From: Pseudoduganella danionis
GTDB lineage: Bacteria; Pseudomonadota; Gammaproteobacteria; Burkholderiales; Burkholderiaceae_D
Assembly (NCBI RefSeq): GCF_009720775.1
Contig: NZ_WNKW01000001.1
Location: 1,798,001-1,862,000, forward strand
Direction of reading: 5' to 3'
Length of the DNA stretch: 64,000 nucleotides
Shown here: piece by piece, positions 20,227-29,771 of the stretch
Layout of the letters: each line of letters begins with the position of its first letter
Position numbering within the stretch: the stretch's first letter is position 1
The notes under the pieces: generated by a model
Seen by the model: the letters and a program-made list of their open reading frames with translations, nothing else
Databases searched by the model: none
Told to the model about the DNA's origin: nothing
Made by a program: the position numbers and the translations under genes

Positions 20227-21597
20227 ATGGAACATGACGTTGTCGATACCCTGATTTCGCCGGAAGGACATCTGGAAGTCCTGTCCAAGGCGGAGGTGGC
20301 CAAACTGCTCGATACCAGCCAGGGCGGCCTGTTTAATACTCTGCGCCGCTGCGCACTCGCTGTGCTCAATTGCGGCAGCACCATCGACGATGGCAAGGAA
20401 CTGCTGGAACGTTATGAATCGTTCGATATCAGCATCCTGCAGCGCGAGCGCGGCATCAAGCTCGATATCAAGGGCGCGCCTGGCATCGCTTTCGTCGACG
20501 GCAAAATGATCAAGGGCATACATGAGCACCTGTTTGCCGTGCTGCGCGATATCGTTTTCGTCAGCAGCGAAATTAGCGACAATCCCAAGTTCGATGTGGA
20601 GAGCACGGAAGGCATTACTGATGCGGTGTTCCATATCCTGCGCAATGCCGATGTGCTGAAACCTCTGCTCAACCCGAAGCTGGTGGTGTGCTGGGGCGGC
20701 CACTCGATCAACCGCGCCGAATATACCTATTCCAAGGAAGTGGGCTATCAGATGGGCTTGCGCGATCTGGATATCTGTACGGGCTGCGGCCCGGGCGCCA
20801 TGAAGGGGCCGATGAAGGGCGCCACCATAGGCCATGCCAAGCAGCGCTTTACCAACGGGCGCTATCTGGGTATTACCGAGCCGGGCATCATTGCGGCCGA
20901 ATCGCCCAACCCCATCGTCAACGAACTGGTGATCATGCCCGATATCGAGAAGCGCCTCGAAGCGTTTGTACGTACGGGCCATGGCATCGTGGTATTCCCG
21001 GGCGGTGCCGGCACTGCCGAGGAAATCCTGTACATCCTCGGCATCCTGCTGCACCCTGATAATGCCGAGATTCCTTTCCCGCTGATCTTCACGGGACCGG
21101 AAACTTCGCGCGAATACTTCGTGCAGATTAACCAGTTCATCCACGATACGCTGGGGCCGGAGGCACAGCAGCGCTACAAGATCATCATCGATGATCCGGA
21201 ACTGGTGGCGCGCGAAATGCAGAACGGGATCAAGGAAGTGCGCGAATACCGCAAGCTGCGCAGCGATGCGTATTATTTCAACTGGGGCCTGAAGATCGAC
21301 CACGAGTTCCAGCGGCCGTTCGCACCGACTCACGAGAATATGCGCAAACTGAGCTTGCACAAGCAGCAGCCCGTGCACCTGCTGGCCGCCAATCTGCGTC
21401 GTGCCTTTTCCGGCGTGGTGGCCGGTAATGTGAAGGAAGAGGGCATACGTGCCGTCGAAAAGCACGGCGTGTTCGAAATCCACGGCGACAAGGAGATTAT
21501 GGAACCGATGGATGCGCTGCTGGCTTCCTTCGTGGTGCAGCACCGCATGAAACTGGCCGGTAAACATTACACGCCTTGCTACCGCGTGATCCAGTAA
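20227..21597 (+). CDS. ppnN: Pyrimidine/purine nucleotide 5'-monophosphate nucleosidase (LOG family)
   Basis: 456-aa cytosolic enzyme of the PpnN/YgdH type that splits nucleoside monophosphates into base and ribose 5-phosphate; in E. coli it is stimulated by (p)ppGpp. The N-terminal domain has the family pattern LNCGSTIDDGKELLERYESF and QRERGIKLDI. The LOG catalytic motif appears as VVFPGGAGTAEE, with TGCGPGAMKGPMKGA before it. ATG 20227 is used; a TTG at 20206 lacks support. It converges closely with the LysR gene (7 nt between stops). Confidence 0.92.
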   Translation: MEHDVVDTLISPEGHLEVLSKAEVAKLLDTSQGGLFNTLRRCALAVLNCGSTIDDGKELLERYESFDISILQRERGIKLDIKGAPGIAFVDGKMIKGIHEHLFAVLRDIVFVSSEISDNPKFDVESTEGITDAVFHILRNADVLKPLLNPKLVVCWGGHSINRAEYTYSKEVGYQMGLRDLDICTGCGPGAMKGPMKGATIGHAKQRFTNGRYLGITEPGIIAAESPNPIVNELVIMPDIEKRLEAFVRTGHGIVVFPGGAGTAEEILYILGILLHPDNAEIPFPLIFTGPETSREYFVQINQFIHDTLGPEAQQRYKIIIDDPELVAREMQNGIKEVREYRKLRSDAYYFNWGLKIDHEFQRPFAPTHENMRKLSLHKQQPVHLLAANLRRAFSGVVAGNVKEEGIRAVEKHGVFEIHGDKEIMEPMDALLASFVVQHRMKLAGKHYTPCYRVIQ

Positions 21598-21604
21598 GCC
21601 GGCT

Positions 21605-22507
21605 TTATCGCATGGTCTGAACCAGTTCGCCCAGCCAGTCCGCAAACACGCGTACCCGCTTGGGGATGTTGCGCCGGTGCGGGAACAGGATGTGGCTGGG
21701 CATGGGCGCAGGCAGATAGTCGGACAGCACCTGTGCCAGCAGGCCGGCCTGTATGTCGGCCTGCGCGGCCGACTGTGGCAGCTGGGCGATGCCTAGCCCG
21801 CCACGGCAGGCCGCGCTATACGCGACGCTGTTATTCACGGTGACTTTGTGGCCCATGGCGAGGTATTGCGTCTGGCCGCTGGCGCTGTCGTAGTATTCGA
21901 ATCCGGCCGGCTGGCTGGCCGGGTTGGGCTGGTAGTTGACCAGCCAGTGCCGCGCCAGATCGTCCAGCGTGGCCGGTGTGCCATGCTGTGCCAGATAGGC
22001 CGGACTGGCCACGTTGATCAATTCCAGTGGCGGCAATGGGCGCGCGACCAGCGACTGGTCCACCACGGCGCCTACCCTTACCACCAGATCGAAGCCTTCG
22101 CCCAGCAGGTCGACGCGGCGGTCGGTGCTGAACAGGTCTACCTGCAGTTGCGGATGCGCGGCCAGAAAGCTAGCCAGATGGGCGCTGACCTGCGCCGCCA
22201 GACCTAGCGGCATGTCGGCCCGGATGCGACCCCGTAGCTGGTCGCCCTGACGGAACAGGGCGCTGATGTCATCCAGATCTTCCAGCAGACGGTCACAACG
22301 TTCCAATAGATCGGCACCTTCGCGGGTGATCTGTACGCGCCGCGTCGTTCTTTGCAGCAGGCGCGCGCCTAGCTGTTCTTCGAGTCGCTGGATCGCATTC
22401 GAGATGGTGGCGCGCGGTAGGTCGAGCCGGTCGGCCGTACGGGTTAAGCTACCCAGTCTGGCCACCCAGCTAAAAATTCTCAAGTCTTCCGTCTGGATTG
22501 GTTTCAT
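21605..22507 (-). CDS. LysR-family transcriptional regulator
   Basis: 300 aa. N-terminal winged HTH (EDLRIFSWVARLGSLTRTA then RATISNAIQRLEEQLGARLL) and a C-terminal periplasmic-binding-like effector domain (about 90-295). The start at ATG 22507 is typical of the family and leaves room for a TATAAT (22554..22549) on the minus strand; an ATG at 22546 would almost touch that box. The divergent neighbour is a short-chain dehydrogenase with an LTTR-type box between them, so it is the likely target. The effector is unknown. It belongs to the large CrgA/DsdC-like group often linked to SDR or quinone reductase genes. Confidence 0.88.
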   Translation of the reverse strand: MKPIQTEDLRIFSWVARLGSLTRTADRLDLPRATISNAIQRLEEQLGARLLQRTTRRVQITREGADLLERCDRLLEDLDDISALFRQGDQLRGRIRADMPLGLAAQVSAHLASFLAAHPQLQVDLFSTDRRVDLLGEGFDLVVRVGAVVDQSLVARPLPPLELINVASPAYLAQHGTPATLDDLARHWLVNYQPNPASQPAGFEYYDSASGQTQYLAMGHKVTVNNSVAYSAACRGGLGIAQLPQSAAQADIQAGLLAQVLSDYLPAPMPSHILFPHRRNIPKRVRVFADWLGELVQTMR

Positions 22508-22544
22508 TTTTCGAATAGTGATGTCAGATTCTGCTGATTTATCC

Positions 22545-22560
22545 ATTCATTATACGGAAT
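22545..22560. promoter_or_regulatory. LTTR box in the LysR/SDR divergent promoter
   Basis: ATTC-N8-GAAT contains T-N11-A (T22546 to A22558) and is a 4-bp inverted repeat, the classical LysR-type recognition form. The LysR gene's own -10 hexamer (TATAAT, 22554..22549 on minus) sits inside it, giving direct autorepression. The site lies about 60 bp before the SDR start, the normal activation distance. Confidence 0.6.
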
Positions 22561-22615
22561 TACACTCTATTTCATCTGCTCCACGTGGCGAGCATGAACG
22601 AGATAGGAGTCTGAC

Positions 22616-23416
22616 ATGAGCAATACCATCGCTAACACCGCAGCAAATACCCCAGCCTCGAATGGCCGTCTGGCCCTGATTACGGGCGGCAGCCGTGGGC
22701 TGGGCCGCTCGGCCGCCATCCATCTGGCGCGTGCCGGCTGGGACGTGGTGATCACCTATAAGGAACGGGCCGATGCGGCCGAGGCCACGCTGGCGCAAGT
22801 GCGTGCACTGGGTCGCCAGGGCGCAGCTCTGGCGCTCGACAGTGGCGTCGTGGCCGGCTTTGCCGACTTCCGCAGCCGTTTCGCGGCCGTGCTGCAGACC
22901 CAGTTTGGCCGCAGCCAGTTCGATGCGCTGGTCAACAACGCCGGTAATGGTGCCGACGTGGCGTTTGCCGACACCACCGAACAGCAGTTCGACGAGATGC
23001 TCAACGTGCACCTGAAAGGCGTGTTTTTCCTGACCCAGACCCTGCTGCCGCTGCTGGCCGATGGCGGCCAGATTCTGAATGTGTCCAGTGGTCTGGCGCG
23101 CTTCTCCTTCCCTGGCAAGGCCGTCTACGCCATCATGAAGGGCGGGGTGGAAGTGCTGACGCGCTATCTGGCCAAGGAGCTGGGCCCGCGTGGCATCCGC
23201 GTCAACACGCTGGCGCCGGGCGCGATTGCGACCGACTTTGGCGGCGGTGCAGTGCGCGACAACCCGCAGATCAACGCCCATGTGGCAGCGGCGACGGCGC
23301 TGGGCCGCGTAGGCGAGGCCGATGATATCGGCGGTGCCGTGGCCAGCCTGCTGGATCAGCGTAGCGGCTGGATCAATGCGCAGCGCATCGAAGCTTCGGG
23401 TGGCATGCTGGTGTAA
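22616..23416 (+). CDS. Short-chain dehydrogenase/reductase (SDR)
   Basis: 266-aa classical SDR. NAD(P)-binding TGGSRGLG (TGxxxGxG) near residue 23, NNAG, active-site Ser in NVSSGLARFSFPG and YAIMK (YxxxK) near residue 165; the tail ASGGMLV matches the usual SDR end. A Ser/Arg after the Gly-rich loop suggests NADP(H). The first ~15 residues are an Ala/Asn/Thr extension. AGGAG lies 9 nt before the ATG. Substrate unknown; the divergent LysR gene with an LTTR box is the likely activator. A bidirectional terminator follows. Confidence 0.88.
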   Translation: MSNTIANTAANTPASNGRLALITGGSRGLGRSAAIHLARAGWDVVITYKERADAAEATLAQVRALGRQGAALALDSGVVAGFADFRSRFAAVLQTQFGRSQFDALVNNAGNGADVAFADTTEQQFDEMLNVHLKGVFFLTQTLLPLLADGGQILNVSSGLARFSFPGKAVYAIMKGGVEVLTRYLAKELGPRGIRVNTLAPGAIATDFGGGAVRDNPQINAHVAAATALGRVGEADDIGGAVASLLDQRSGWINAQRIEASGGMLV

Positions 23417-23439
23417 GCCGTAACGGCAAGCGCAATGAA

Positions 23440-23468
23440 AAAAGGCCCGCTGAATCAGCGGGCCTTTT
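23440..23468. terminator. Bidirectional Rho-independent terminator between SDR and lysS
   Basis: AAAAGGCCCGCTG-AAT-CAGCGGGCCTTTT: a perfect 13-bp stem with a 3-nt loop, an A-run on the left and a T-run on the right. It can stop transcription from both converging genes. Confidence 0.9.
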
Positions 23469-23469
23469 G

Positions 23470-23492
23470 CTATGCATGCGCAGCATGCATAG
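23470..23492. repeat. Second perfect inverted repeat next to the terminator
   Basis: CTATGCATGC-GCA-GCATGCATAG, a 10-bp perfect repeat with a 3-nt centre directly after the terminator. No T-run. Possibly an mRNA-stabilising hairpin at the lysS 3' end or a protein site. Confidence 0.5.
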
Positions 23493-23500
23493 TGTTTAGC

Positions 23501-25033
23501 TTACTCTTCGCGGCGCAGGTGCGGGAACAGCAGCACGTCGCGGATGTTAGGCGAATCGGTAATGATCATCATCAGACGGTCGATACCGATACCGCAACCA
23601 CCGGCTGGCGGCATGCCGTATTCGAGCGCGCGGATGTAGTCGGCATCGTAGAACATGGCTTCTTCGTCACCGGCATCCTTGGCGGCTACCTGTGCCAGGA
23701 AGCGGGCCGACTGGTCTTCCGCGTCGTTCAGCTCGGAGAAGCCGTTGGCGATTTCGCGGCCCACCATGAACAGCTCGAAGCGCTCGGTGATGCCGGCCTG
23801 CGTGTCGGAAGCACGGGCCAGTGGCGATACTTCGGCCGGATAGTCGATGATGAAGGTAGGTTCCCACAACTGGGCTTCGGCGGTTTCTTCGAACAGTGCC
23901 AGTTGCAGCGCGCCCAGACCGGAAGTGGCGAACGGCTTGACGCCGAACTTGGCCAGCTCCTTGGTGAGGAATTCCATGTCGGTCAGCTGTTCCGGGGTGT
24001 AGCCCGGCGCATACTTGTTGATGGCTTCGACGATGGTCAGGCGGTGGAAAGGCTTGGCCAGATCCAACTCGCGGCCGCCGTAGGTCAGGGTGGCGGTGCC
24101 GTGTGCATCGATGGCGGCCTGACGGATGATCTCTTCCGTGAAGTCCATGATCCACTTGTAGTCGGTGTAGGCCGCGTAGAATTCCATCATGGTGAATTCT
24201 GGATTGTGACGGATCGACACGCCTTCGTTACGGAAGTTACGGTTGATCTCGAACACGCGGTCGAAGCCGCCCACCACCAGGCGCTTCAGGTACAGCTCAG
24301 GCGCGATACGCAGGAACATCTGCATGTCCAGCGCATTGTGGTGGGTGATGAAAGGCTTGGCCGCAGCGCCACCGGGGATGGTGTGCAGCATCGGCGTTTC
24401 CACTTCCATGAAGGCGTTCTTTTCCATGAAACGGCGCATCGACGAGATGGCAGCGGTACGCGCTTTGAACGTACGGCGCGTCTCTTCGTTCATGATCAGA
24501 TCAACATAGCGCTGACGGTATTTGGTTTCCTGATCGGCCAGACCGTGGAACTTGTCCGGCAGCGGACGCAGCGACTTGGTGATCAGACGCAGGGTGCTGA
24601 CCTTGATGGTCAGTTCATCGGTCTTGGTCTTGAACAGGGTACCGGTCACACCGAGAATGTCGCCCAGATCGTAGTGGTGCAGGGCGGCCATGGCGGCTTC
24701 GCCCGTCAGGTCCAGCGTCACATAGATCTGGATACGGCCATCGGCGCGTGCGCCCGACGAATCCTGCAGCGTGGCGAAAGCGGCTTTCTTGCCGGCTTCG
24801 CGTTTGAGCATCATACGGCCAGCCAGCACCACGTTGATCGGGTTGGCTTCCAGCTCTTCACGGGTCTTCTCGCCAAATTGCGCATGCAGATCGGCCGCCT
24901 TGTGTTCCGGCTTGAAGTCGTTAGGGAAGGCTACGCCTTGTTCGCGGATGGCGGCCAGCTTGGCGCGGCGCTCGGCGATGATCTTGTTTTCGTCATGCGC
25001 TGGGTGTTCGTGATGATCCGTAGTCATGGTCAT
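23501..25033 (-). CDS. lysS: Lysyl-tRNA synthetase (class II)
   Basis: 510-aa cytosolic class II synthetase charging tRNA-Lys. N-terminal OB-fold anticodon domain (about 60-150, with [20 protein letters not shown]), motif 2 [20 protein letters not shown], and motif 3 [11 protein letters not shown] near the C-terminus. Full length. The start is ambiguous between the two close ATGs at 25033 and 25027. Downstream of prfB and a HAD phosphatase in the same direction, so probably one operon prfB-HAD-lysS, a pairing seen widely (prfB-lysS). Confidence 0.96.
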   Translation of the reverse strand: MTMTTDHHEHPAHDENKIIAERRAKLAAIREQGVAFPNDFKPEHKAADLHAQFGEKTREELEANPINVVLAGRMMLKREAGKKAAFATLQDSSGARADGRIQIYVTLDLTGEAAMAALHHYDLGDILGVTGTLFKTKTDELTIKVSTLRLITKSLRPLPDKFHGLADQETKYRQRYVDLIMNEETRRTFKARTAAISSMRRFMEKNAFMEVETPMLHTIPGGAAAKPFITHHNALDMQMFLRIAPELYLKRLVVGGFDRVFEINRNFRNEGVSIRHNPEFTMMEFYAAYTDYKWIMDFTEEIIRQAAIDAHGTATLTYGGRELDLAKPFHRLTIVEAINKYAPGYTPEQLTDMEFLTKELAKFGVKPFATSGLGALQLALFEETAEAQLWEPTFIIDYPAEVSPLARASDTQAGITERFELFMVGREIANGFSELNDAEDQSARFLAQVAAKDAGDEEAMFYDADYIRALEYGMPPAGGCGIGIDRLMMIITDSPNIRDVLLFPHLRREE

Positions 25034-25056
25034 TTCTTCTGTTGAGGTAGTGATTG

Positions 25057-25734
25057 TTAAACGGCGGCGCTGGCAAACAGCGATTCGACATCGAGTTCGC
25101 TGAAATCGCGCGCCATGGCGATGATGTTATCGAAACCGGCAAACGCTTCGGCCGGCAGTGTGGTGGTCAGTACGACGGCGCGCATGCCGGCGCGACGCGC
25201 TGCTTCCACGCCCAGCGGTGCATCCTCGAACACGATGCTGTGTTCTGGGCGGGTGCCGGCCCGTTCGGCCGCCAGCAGGAATACGTCCGGATGCGGTTTG
25301 CCGCGTGCCACATCGGCAGCACCGGCAATGGCGGCGAATTCGGCGCGCAGATCCAGCCCGTCCAGCGTGAAGTCGATGTTTTCTTTCGGCGCAGCCGTGG
25401 CCACGGCCATGCGCACACCGGCACGCCTGGCGCTGGCCATGAAGGCTTCCAGCCCGCCGGCCGGTGCCAGATGGGGCGCATACAGTTCGCGGTACAGCGA
25501 TTCCTTTTCCTCATCGAAGCGGGCATAGTCCTCGCGCGTCAGATGGTCGCCCAGATAGGCGGCCAGAATCTCGTGACTGGTGCGTCCTGCCGTCGCGCGG
25601 AAGAACGCATCGGGTTCGGGATTCAAGCCCTGACGCTGCATGAAGCTCAGCCACGACTGCATGTGGTAAGCCATGTTGTCGACTAGGGTGCCATCCATAT
25701 CGAAGATGAAGGCGCGGGCCGGAGTGCTGTGCAT
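25057..25734 (-). CDS. HAD-superfamily phosphatase, beta-phosphoglucomutase-like
   Basis: 225 aa. HAD motif [13 protein letters not shown] at the N-terminus, cap domain (about 20-90), motif [12 protein letters not shown], lysine in [10 protein letters not shown] and motif [13 protein letters not shown]. The DxDGTLVD form and the small helical cap match subfamily IA enzymes such as beta-phosphoglucomutase and sugar or nucleotide phosphatases; the substrate cannot be assigned. The ATG overlaps the prfB stop (TAATG), so translation is probably coupled. It sits between prfB and lysS. Confidence 0.85.
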   Translation of the reverse strand: MHSTPARAFIFDMDGTLVDNMAYHMQSWLSFMQRQGLNPEPDAFFRATAGRTSHEILAAYLGDHLTREDYARFDEEKESLYRELYAPHLAPAGGLEAFMASARRAGVRMAVATAAPKENIDFTLDGLDLRAEFAAIAGAADVARGKPHPDVFLLAAERAGTRPEHSIVFEDAPLGVEAARRAGMRAVVLTTTLPAEAFAGFDNIIAMARDFSELDVESLFASAAV

Positions 25735-26838
25735 TAGACGCCCTGTTTCAGCGAAGCGGAAATGAAGTCGTCCAGATCGCCGTCCAGTACGCCCTTGGTG
25801 TTACCCGTTTCGAAGTTGGTACGCAGGTCCTTGATGCGCGACTGGTCCAGCACATAGGAACGGATCTGGTGGCCCCAGCCCACATCGGTCTTGGAGTCTT
25901 CCAGTTTCTGCTGCTCGCTCATGCGTTTGCGCAGTTCCAGTTCGTACAGCTTCGCCTTCAGCATTTCCATCGCTTCGGCCTTGTTGCGGTGCTGCGAACG
26001 GTCATTCTGGCACTGTACAACGATGCCCGTTGGACCGTGGGTCAGACGTACGGCGGAGTCGGTTTTGTTAATGTGCTGACCACCGGCGCCGGACGCACGG
26101 TAGGTATCGATACGCAGATCGGCCGGATTGACTTCGATATCGATCGAGTCATCGACTTCCGGATACACGAACAGCGACGTGAACGAAGTGTGGCGGCCGT
26201 TGGACGAATCGAATGGCGACTTGCGTACCAGACGGTGCACGCCGGTTTCCGTGCGCAGGAAGCCATAGGCGTAATCACCTTCCACCTTGATGGTGGCAGT
26301 CTTGATGCCGGCAACCTCGCCGTCTGACTGTTCCATGACTTCGACTTTGAAGCCTTTGCGCTCTGCATAGCGCAGGTACTGGCGCAGCAGCATGGACGCC
26401 CAGTCCTGTGCTTCGGTGCCGCCGGCACCGGCCTGGATGTCGATGAAGCAGTTGTTCGGATCCATAGGATTGTTGAACATCCGGCGGAATTCCATGCCTT
26501 CGATGACTTTGCGGACTTCTTCCGCATCGACGATCAGCGCTTCCAGCGTGTCGTCGTCGCCTTCTTCCTTGGCCATGGCGAACAGATCGCCCATGTCCTG
26601 CAGGTCGGTATGGGCTTTGGTCAGGGTGAATACCACTGCTTCCAGCGATTTCTTTTCCTTGCCCAGATCCTGAGCCTTCTTAGGCTCGTTCCAGACGGTA
26701 GGATCTTCCAGCTCTTCGTTTACCTGTTCGAGTTTCTCCGACTTCTTATCGAAGTCAAAGATACCTCCGAAGTTCGGCTTCGCGCGTGGTCAGATCGGCG
26801 AGCAGGGCGGAGAGGGAGTTGATGCGTTCGGCTTCCAT
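25734..26838 (-). CDS. prfB: Peptide chain release factor 2 with programmed +1 frameshift
   Basis: RF2 recognises UAA and UGA and triggers peptide release. The gene is in two frames: 27 codons from ATG 26838 (start [13 protein letters not shown], end RRYL) stop at an in-frame TGA (26757..26755), and the rest continues in the +1 frame to 25734; skipping one base gives about 367 aa. The shift site reads CGGAGG-TAT-CTT-TGA-C, the conserved RF2 autoregulatory signal with an internal Shine-Dalgarno. The GGQ hydrolysis motif is in [12 protein letters not shown]. So the gene is intact, not a pseudogene, and is autoregulated by RF2 level. Confidence 0.96.
26755..26768 (-). promoter_or_regulatory. prfB: RF2 programmed frameshift site
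   Basis: On the minus strand: AGG-TAT-CTT-TGA, followed by C. The in-frame UGA, slippery CUU and Shine-Dalgarno-like CGGAGG three nt upstream are the standard elements of RF2 feedback. Confidence 0.93.
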
Positions 26839-26874
26839 GTTTTCTTCTTTTCTCAGGCTGAAATCAAACCCTAG

Positions 26875-26880
26875 ATTATA
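26875..26880 (-). promoter_or_regulatory. Likely -10 box of prfB
   Basis: TATAAT on the minus strand, flanked on both sides by CTAGGG direct repeats, 37 nt before the prfB ATG. No convincing -35 is visible. Confidence 0.45.
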
Positions 26881-27039
26881 CCCTAGGCGGGCCATGCTCT
26901 TGTAGCTATCTGGCCTAGTTTTAGCCCTGACGATGCCGGTGTTTGTGGCAGGATCAAGTCCAAACGGGGTGGTTAAGCGTGAAATGCTGCCATTTATGCC
27001 ACAAAACAGGTAATATCTCGCCTTTGGGCCGCGCGTTAC

Positions 27040-27068
27040 TTGTGGCCGGCAGGCTGACTGCGTATGAT
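27040..27068 (+). promoter_or_regulatory. Candidate promoter of the CpdB-like gene
   Basis: TTGTGG (27040-27045), 17-nt spacer, TATGAT (27063-27068), giving a leader of about 45 nt. The remaining part of the prfB gap (26881-27039) shows nothing else that I can support. Confidence 0.4.
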
Positions 27069-27122
27069 TTCGCGCAGTGCGTCGTTGTCAAAAATAAATA
27101 CATTTCTGGAAACCGCTCACCC

Positions 27123-29186
27123 ATGCGTCCTGCCTCCGTTCGTGCCGCCTCTGCCCGCCCTGTATTGCGGGCGCGGGGCCGGCTTGCACTGTTGCCAGCT
27201 TTGCTGGCGACTTGCCTCTCGGCTTGCGTCAGCTTGCCGCGTGAGGCTGCGCCACCGGCCGGCAGCCGCGCTACGCTGGCAGTGCTCGAGACGACCGACC
27301 TGCATGCCAATCTGCTGGGTTACGATTACTACAAGCTCAAGGCCGATCCTTCCATCGGTCTGGAACGCACGGCGACGCTGATTGCGCGGGCGCGCAGCGA
27401 ATTCCCCAACCATGTGCTGCTCGATAATGGCGATGCGATCCAGGGCACGGCGCTGGCTGATTATCAGGCGCTGGTCGCGCCGCTGCCGTGCAACCAGACC
27501 TTGGCCGTCTACAAGGCCATGAACCAGTTGGGCTACGACGGCGGCGGCATCGGCAACCACGAATTCAACTATGGGCTGGCCTATCTGAATCAGGTCACGG
27601 CCAGCCATTTCGAGGTGGATGGCGTGGCCCGCGACGCGGCCCGCTGCGCCGGTCCGGCCTTCCCGCTGGTGCTGGCGAATATCTACAGCAGCCGTACGCA
27701 TGCGCCGCTGTTCCCGCCTTACCGGATTTTGCAGCGCCAGATCAGTGCCATGGGGCCCGATGGCGCGCCTGTGCGCAGTACGCTACGCATCGGCATCATC
27801 GGCTTTACACCGCCCGGTGTGCTGCAGTGGGACCAGCGTGCGCTGGAAGGCAAAGTGTATGCGCAAGGCGTGCGCGAAGCGGCACTGCAATACATCCCGC
27901 TGATGCGCGAGCAAGGCGCCGATCTGGTGATCGCGCTGGTCCATGGTGGGCTCGATGGCGCGCCTTACACGGCAGGGATGGAAGATGCCGGCTACTATCT
28001 GGCGCAGGTGCCCGGGGTGGATGTGCTGCTGATGGGCCATGCGCACCAGAGCTTCCCGCAGGCGGCCAGCACGCTGCCTGCTTTCAATCTGCCGGGCGTG
28101 GACAAGGTGCGTGGTCGCGTGCATGGCGTGCCTGCCGTGATGGCTAATCTGTGGGGTAAAGATCTGGGCGTGATCGGCCTGTGGCTGCGTTACGACGGCC
28201 AGCGCTGGCTGGTGGACCGCGACGCCACCACGGTGGAAGTGCGTTCGACGCGCCAGCCGGACCGCAGTTACGTACCGGCCGATGCCGCGCTGGCGCAGTT
28301 GGTGGGGCATGAGCATGAAGCGACCATACGCTACGTACAGTCGCCGGTCGGGCATAGCGACTTCCGTATGAGTAGTTATTTCGCCGATGTGGGCGACAGC
28401 ACGGCCATACAGGTGGTGAATCAGGCGCAGACGGCTTATGTACAGCGCTATGTGGAAGCCAGCCATCCGGTCTGGGGCGGCTTGCCCGTGCTATCCATGG
28501 CGTCGCCGTTCAAGGTCGGTGCGGCTGGCGCTGCCGATTACACCGATGTGCTGGCAGGTGGTCTGGCGCTCAATAATGTGGCCGACCTGTATCTGTACCC
28601 GAATGCGTTGCATGTGGTTAGAGTGAATGGCGCCGAACTCAAGGCGTGGCTGGAAAAATCGGCCGAGCGTTTCAACCGCATCGACCCGGCCAGCACTGCC
28701 GTGCAGGAGTTGGTCAATCCCGCCGTGCCCGGATTTAACTTCGATATGCTCACAGATGCCGATGTCAGCTATCAGATTGATATCAGCAAGCCGGTGGGGC
28801 AGCGCATCATTGGCCTCAGTTATCGCGGCGCGGGCGTGCTGGCAGAACAGCCGTTTCTGGTGGCGACCAATAACTACCGCGCCAGTGGCGGCGGGGCTTT
28901 CCCCGCACTGGATGGCAGCCGCACCGTACTGGCTGCACCGGATGCCAGCCGCGATGTGCTGATCAGCTATATCCGCGAGCGGCGTCAGTTGAACCGTAGC
29001 CGTGACGGTGCCCAGCGTAGTTGGCGCTTTGCACCGCTGAAGACGCGCGCTGCGGTGGTATTCCATTCGGCACCGCAGTTACAGGAGCTGGCCGAGGAGG
29101 CTGGCCTGCGCGGCATCACCCAGTTAAAGAATGACGATGGCGGCGGCAAAGGGCTGGCCTTGTATGCGATAGATTTGTCACTATGA
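27123..29186 (+). CDS. cpdB: 2',3'-cyclic-nucleotide 2'-phosphodiesterase / 3'-nucleotidase, lipoprotein
   Basis: 687-aa envelope enzyme releasing nucleosides from cyclic or 3'-nucleotides. The N-terminus is basic then hydrophobic with lipobox LSAC (ATCLSACVSLP), so a lipoprotein rather than the soluble periplasmic form in E. coli. Metallophosphatase motifs: TTDLHANLLGYDYY, LLDNGDAIQGT, IGNHEFNYGL, ALVHGG and GHAHQSFP; C-terminal nucleotidase domain with ATNNYRASGGG, the CpdB-type substrate motif. ATG 27123 is chosen because it starts the lipoprotein signal; the longer frame adds 60 unsupported residues. The next gene overlaps by 4 nt. Confidence 0.88.
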   Translation: MRPASVRAASARPVLRARGRLALLPALLATCLSACVSLPREAAPPAGSRATLAVLETTDLHANLLGYDYYKLKADPSIGLERTATLIARARSEFPNHVLLDNGDAIQGTALADYQALVAPLPCNQTLAVYKAMNQLGYDGGGIGNHEFNYGLAYLNQVTASHFEVDGVARDAARCAGPAFPLVLANIYSSRTHAPLFPPYRILQRQISAMGPDGAPVRSTLRIGIIGFTPPGVLQWDQRALEGKVYAQGVREAALQYIPLMREQGADLVIALVHGGLDGAPYTAGMEDAGYYLAQVPGVDVLLMGHAHQSFPQAASTLPAFNLPGVDKVRGRVHGVPAVMANLWGKDLGVIGLWLRYDGQRWLVDRDATTVEVRSTRQPDRSYVPADAALAQLVGHEHEATIRYVQSPVGHSDFRMSSYFADVGDSTAIQVVNQAQTAYVQRYVEASHPVWGGLPVLSMASPFKVGAAGAADYTDVLAGGLALNNVADLYLYPNALHVVRVNGAELKAWLEKSAERFNRIDPASTAVQELVNPAVPGFNFDMLTDADVSYQIDISKPVGQRIIGLSYRGAGVLAEQPFLVATNNYRASGGGAFPALDGSRTVLAAPDASRDVLISYIRERRQLNRSRDGAQRSWRFAPLKTRAAVVFHSAPQLQELAEEAGLRGITQLKNDDGGGKGLALYAIDLSL

Positions 29187-29719
29187 TCAAGCTTTGCACT
29201 AAACCGGTGCGCACGCTGCTGGCGGCGCTGTTATCGACTTTGCTGATGGGCTCAGGCGCCAGCGCTGGTCCGGTCGATCAGGCGCGCCTGTATCTGCGCG
29301 GCAGCGCTGAAGTACCGGTGAATCTGCCCAAGGCCTACGCGCTGTTCAGCACTGCCGCCAAGGCAGGCGATGCGCAGGCCGCCTACTATCTGGGCATGAT
29401 GTACCGTAACGGCATGGGCGTAGCCGCGAATGCCAAGACTGCCGCACACTGGTTAAGTTTCGCAGCGAATCACCAGATGCCGGCCGCGATGTTCGCGCTG
29501 GCGCACCTGTATCTGAGCGGCGAAGGCGTCAAGCGCGACGAACTGGTAGCGCGGCGCTGGATAGAGAAAGCGGCCGATCTGGAATACCCGGATGCCGTGA
29601 TGGCCATGGCCATCGGCCTGCGCGATGGCTCCATGGGTTTCGAGCGTAACGAAGCGCTCTACGAAACCCAGATGCGCTTTGCCCAGCGGGCGTTCGAGCG
29701 CCGCACTTCGGGCATGTAA
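29183..29719 (+). CDS. Exported Sel1-repeat protein
   Basis: 178 aa with a signal peptide (about 1-28, ASAG cut) and three Sel1-like TPR repeats: AYALFSTAAKAGDAQAAYYL, then ...HWLSFAANHQMPAAMFALAHLYLSGEGVKRDE and RRWIEKAADLEYPDAVMAMA, recognisable by the A-x-G-x-x-x-A pattern. Sel1 proteins are usually adaptors for protein complexes. It starts by ATGA overlap with the cpdB stop, so the two are coupled; a role in assembling or anchoring that lipoprotein is only inference. Confidence 0.8.
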   Translation: MIKLCTKPVRTLLAALLSTLLMGSGASAGPVDQARLYLRGSAEVPVNLPKAYALFSTAAKAGDAQAAYYLGMMYRNGMGVAANAKTAAHWLSFAANHQMPAAMFALAHLYLSGEGVKRDELVARRWIEKAADLEYPDAVMAMAIGLRDGSMGFERNEALYETQMRFAQRAFERRTSGM

Positions 29720-29771
29720 AGCCCCTGTTTGCTAAGCAAACTTCCTTACAGCGAACTTACAACGAGGCCAG

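Noticed and set aside
20218..21645. 475-codon frame antisense to ppnN
   Set aside because: Wholly covered by a recognisable enzyme on the other strand; the sequence has no domain signal.
23435..25045. 536-codon frame antisense to lysS
   Set aside because: Shadow of lysS, and it would read through the bidirectional terminator.
25734..26838. prfB as a broken gene
   Set aside because: The internal stop lies at the conserved RF2 frameshift site, so the gene is functional.
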